NCBI GenBank assembly: GCA_964229545.1
Contig: CAXRDP010000061.1
Span: 1 to 6,999, forward strand
Length of the DNA: 6,999 nt
DNA from: UBA724 sp964229545
Lineage (GTDB): Bacteria > Bacteroidota > Bacteroidia > Flavobacteriales > Flavobacteriaceae
Reading direction: 5' to 3'
How positions within the stretch are numbered: the stretch's first letter is position 1; each line of letters starts with the position of its first letter. The translations under genes and the position numbers were made by a program. Below the pieces are notes generated by a model. The model had not been told where the DNA came from. It searched no databases and worked only from the letters and a program-made list of their open reading frames with translations. This document shows positions 5,590 to 6,999 of the stretch, piece after piece.

Positions 5590-6519
5590 TTACTCGTCTT
5601 TTTTCTGATTTTGTTGCTTTTTCATGGCCTCGCCAATTTGGTTGCTCGCTGTAAACGAAGCGACCATATTATTGAGCATATCCGACCCGGCTTGGGGGGA
5701 GTTGGGCAACAGAATCAGATTGCTGTTGGTTTCCTCTCCTATAGACTGCAATGTGTCATAGTGCTGGGTAACCACAATCAGCGCAGAAGCTTCCTGGGAG
5801 TTGATTCCCACCTTGTTGAGCACCTCCACAGACTCTTCCAAACCACGGGCAATTTCACGACGCTGGTCAGCAATTCCCTGTCCTTGCAGACGTTTTGACT
5901 CAGCTTCTGCCTTTGCCTTTTCCACGATCAAAATACGAGCTGCGTCACCCTCATATTGTGCGGCTATTTTTTCGCGCTCCGAGGCATTGATGCGGTTCAT
6001 AGCAGACTTGACTTGAGGATCCGGGTCTATGTCTGTAACCAAGGTCTTGATGATGTCATAGCCGTAGTTAATCATGGCGTCGTTGAGTTCTGTTTTAACC
6101 GCGATAGCAATGTCGTCTTTGCGTTCAAAGACATCATCCAATCGCATTTTTGGAACCTCGGCACGCACCACATCAAACACGTAGGAAGTAATTTGGTCGT
6201 GGGGATAGTCGAGTTTGTAAAAAGCCTCATAGACCTTGTCTTTGATGACCATGTATTGAACCGAAACCTTGAGCTTTACAAACACATCGTCTTTGGTTTT
6301 GGTTTCAACAATGACGTCTAATTGCTGAATTTTTAGAGACAAGCGCCCCGATATTCGGTCTACAACAGGAATTTTTATTTGTAGGCCCGACTGACGAATG
6401 CTTTGAAAGCGACCAAATCGCTCCACCACAGCCGCCGTTTGTTGTTTGACAATAAACAGCGCGCCCATAAGAACGACAATGCCTAAAAGAGATAAAAGAG
6501 CATACCAAAAGAAAACCAT
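5590..6519 (-). CDS. SPFH/Band 7 (stomatin/prohibitin-like) membrane protein
   Basis: This is a 309-residue membrane-anchored SPFH protein. Residues 3-24 form one N-terminal transmembrane segment, followed by the SPFH core at about 25-180 (QQTAAVVERFGRF, GLQIKIPVVDRI, TKTKDDVFVKLKVSVQYMV, VFDVVRAEVPKMRLDDVFERKDDI). The charged Ala/Glu-rich stretch at about 178-231 is the expected coiled-coil used for oligomer assembly, and the end is hydrophilic (KKQQNQKKDE). Such proteins build large ring or microdomain-like assemblies and often assist membrane proteases or membrane organisation; the specific partner here is unknown. No NfeD-type partner gene is present next to it: downstream is the convergent DUF2490 gene. 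It lies 44 nt after gltX on the same strand, so it may be transcribed with it, and it may also have its own promoter at 6539-6569. It resembles QmcA or HIR-type stomatins more than HflK/HflC, which come as a pair. Confidence 0.93.
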   Translation of the reverse strand: MVFFWYALLSLLGIVVLMGALFIVKQQTAAVVERFGRFQSIRQSGLQIKIPVVDRISGRLSLKIQQLDVIVETKTKDDVFVKLKVSVQYMVIKDKVYEAFYKLDYPHDQITSYVFDVVRAEVPKMRLDDVFERKDDIAIAVKTELNDAMINYGYDIIKTLVTDIDPDPQVKSAMNRINASEREKIAAQYEGDAARILIVEKAKAEAESKRLQGQGIADQRREIARGLEESVEVLNKVGINSQEASALIVVTQHYDTLQSIGEETNSNLILLPNSPQAGSDMLNNMVASFTASNQIGEAMKKQQNQKKDE

Positions 6520-6538
6520 AACAATAAAATTAGTTCTC

Positions 6539-6569
6539 TAAAGGTATGGGAAAAGACTCACTTCTACAA
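6539..6569 (-). promoter_or_regulatory. Candidate internal promoter for the SPFH gene
   Basis: Reading the minus strand, a TTG (6567-6569, the last sense codon of gltX) is followed by 20 nt and then TACCTTTA (6539-6546). This fits the Bacteroidota TTG/19-21/TAnnTTTG layout with one mismatch, a final A instead of G. The SPFH start codon is 19 nt further on, leaving room for a short leader. It would let the SPFH gene be expressed apart from gltX. The evidence is motif and spacing only. Confidence 0.35.
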
Positions 6570-6999
6570 GGAGGCCAATGCATGACGAATTCTATCGGCG
6601 GCTGTGTTTGTTCCAATAAGCTTGATAAGCATCATCAGTTCGGGGCCCTTGAGAGAGCCCACTAAACACAGGCGTAAAGGTGCCATCACACCCCCCAGCC
6701 CGGTTTTATGTTCCTCAGCAACACCTACAAGAGCCAGCTTAATGTCATCGGCCTCCGTAAACGCCCCCCCCTCAAAAACACCACAGACAGACATCAAAAC
6801 ATCGGAAGTATTCTCTTTCCACACCTTCTTAACCGATTTTTCGTCATAAACCCCAGGCGCTTCAAAAAACACTTTGATTTCCTCCCAAATATCATTTACG
6901 AGCGCCACGCGGTCTTGTATTAGAGCGGCCGCCTCAGCCAATGTTTTGTCGTCACACGAAACATTCTTTTCCAAAAGCACCCTTTCACAATATTTCACC
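6564..6999 (-). CDS. gltX: Glutamyl-tRNA synthetase, C-terminal part (5' end outside window)
   Basis: The last 144 codons of a class I glutamyl-tRNA synthetase enter from the right edge; the catalytic domain with HIGH and KMSKS is outside the window. The visible part is the helical anticodon-binding region, with the typical bacterial GluRS ending: GLGGVMAPLRLCLVGSLKGPEL, then LIKLIGTNTAADRIRHALASL and the stop, comparable to the family ending with an IG-x-E-x-x-x-RI pattern. The frame is open to the edge, so no start is assigned. A run of eight G on the coding strand (complement of 6764-6771) encodes Glu-Gly-Gly-Ala with no frame break. Whether this GluRS charges only tRNA-Glu cannot be seen, but glnS nearby supplies the direct route to Gln-tRNA. 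The SPFH gene follows after 44 nt. Confidence 0.93.
   Translation of the reverse strand, partial: VKYCERVLLEKNVSCDDKTLAEAAALIQDRVALVNDIWEEIKVFFEAPGVYDEKSVKKVWKENTSDVLMSVCGVFEGGAFTEADDIKLALVGVAEEHKTGLGGVMAPLRLCLVGSLKGPELMMLIKLIGTNTAADRIRHALASL

Noticed and set aside
5956..6321. 121-codon plus-strand open frame
   Set aside because: It is antisense to the conserved SPFH core, which has clear family motifs; the product shows no recognisable domain and there is no sign of a promoter or start signal.
1..6999. Mobile element, prophage, CRISPR or defence island
   Set aside because: No transposase, integrase, direct-repeat array, terminal repeats or phage-like genes are seen, and the tRNA gene has no adjacent integrase or repeated 3' end.

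Overview
The window looks like ordinary chromosomal sequence from a member of the Bacteroidota, most likely a flavobacterium. Four things point there. The genome has a GlnRS of the type with a C-terminal extension. It carries two secreted families frequent in this phylum (head-GIN/DUF2807 and DUF2490). Promoter boxes match the Bacteroidota TAnnTTTG consensus next to folB, glnS and tRNA-Cys. Shine-Dalgarno motifs are nearly absent. The species cannot be told from the sequence alone.

Layout: a plus-strand set (1-2499) holds the 3' part of the RNase R gene, a secreted DUF2807 protein and a LysE-family membrane exporter. These genes are tightly packed or overlapping and so are probably one transcript. 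It runs head-on into a minus-strand tRNA-Cys(GCA) gene (2447-2517), and the exporter reading frame continues 53 nt into the tRNA antisense strand. The minus-strand folB gene (2543-2911) lies directly upstream of the tRNA. folB diverges from glnS (2982-4973) across a 70-bp gap with two back-to-back promoter boxes. glnS overlaps a secreted DUF2490 gene (4951-5565) by 23 nt. That pair converges on a minus-strand pair read from the right edge: the 3' end of gltX (6564-6999), then an SPFH/stomatin-like membrane protein (5590-6519).

Functionally this is core housekeeping: RNA decay (rnr), folate synthesis (folB), translation (glnS, gltX, tRNA-Cys), and envelope proteins of poorly known role (DUF2807, LysE-type exporter, DUF2490, SPFH). 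I see no mobile element, CRISPR array, phage gene or defence system, and no gene-free stretch over 100 bases. I found no strong candidate for an undescribed system. The most useful observations are the exporter/tRNA antisense overlap with its A8 tract, the GlnRS C-terminal extension, and promoter positions that bear on the starts of folB and glnS.
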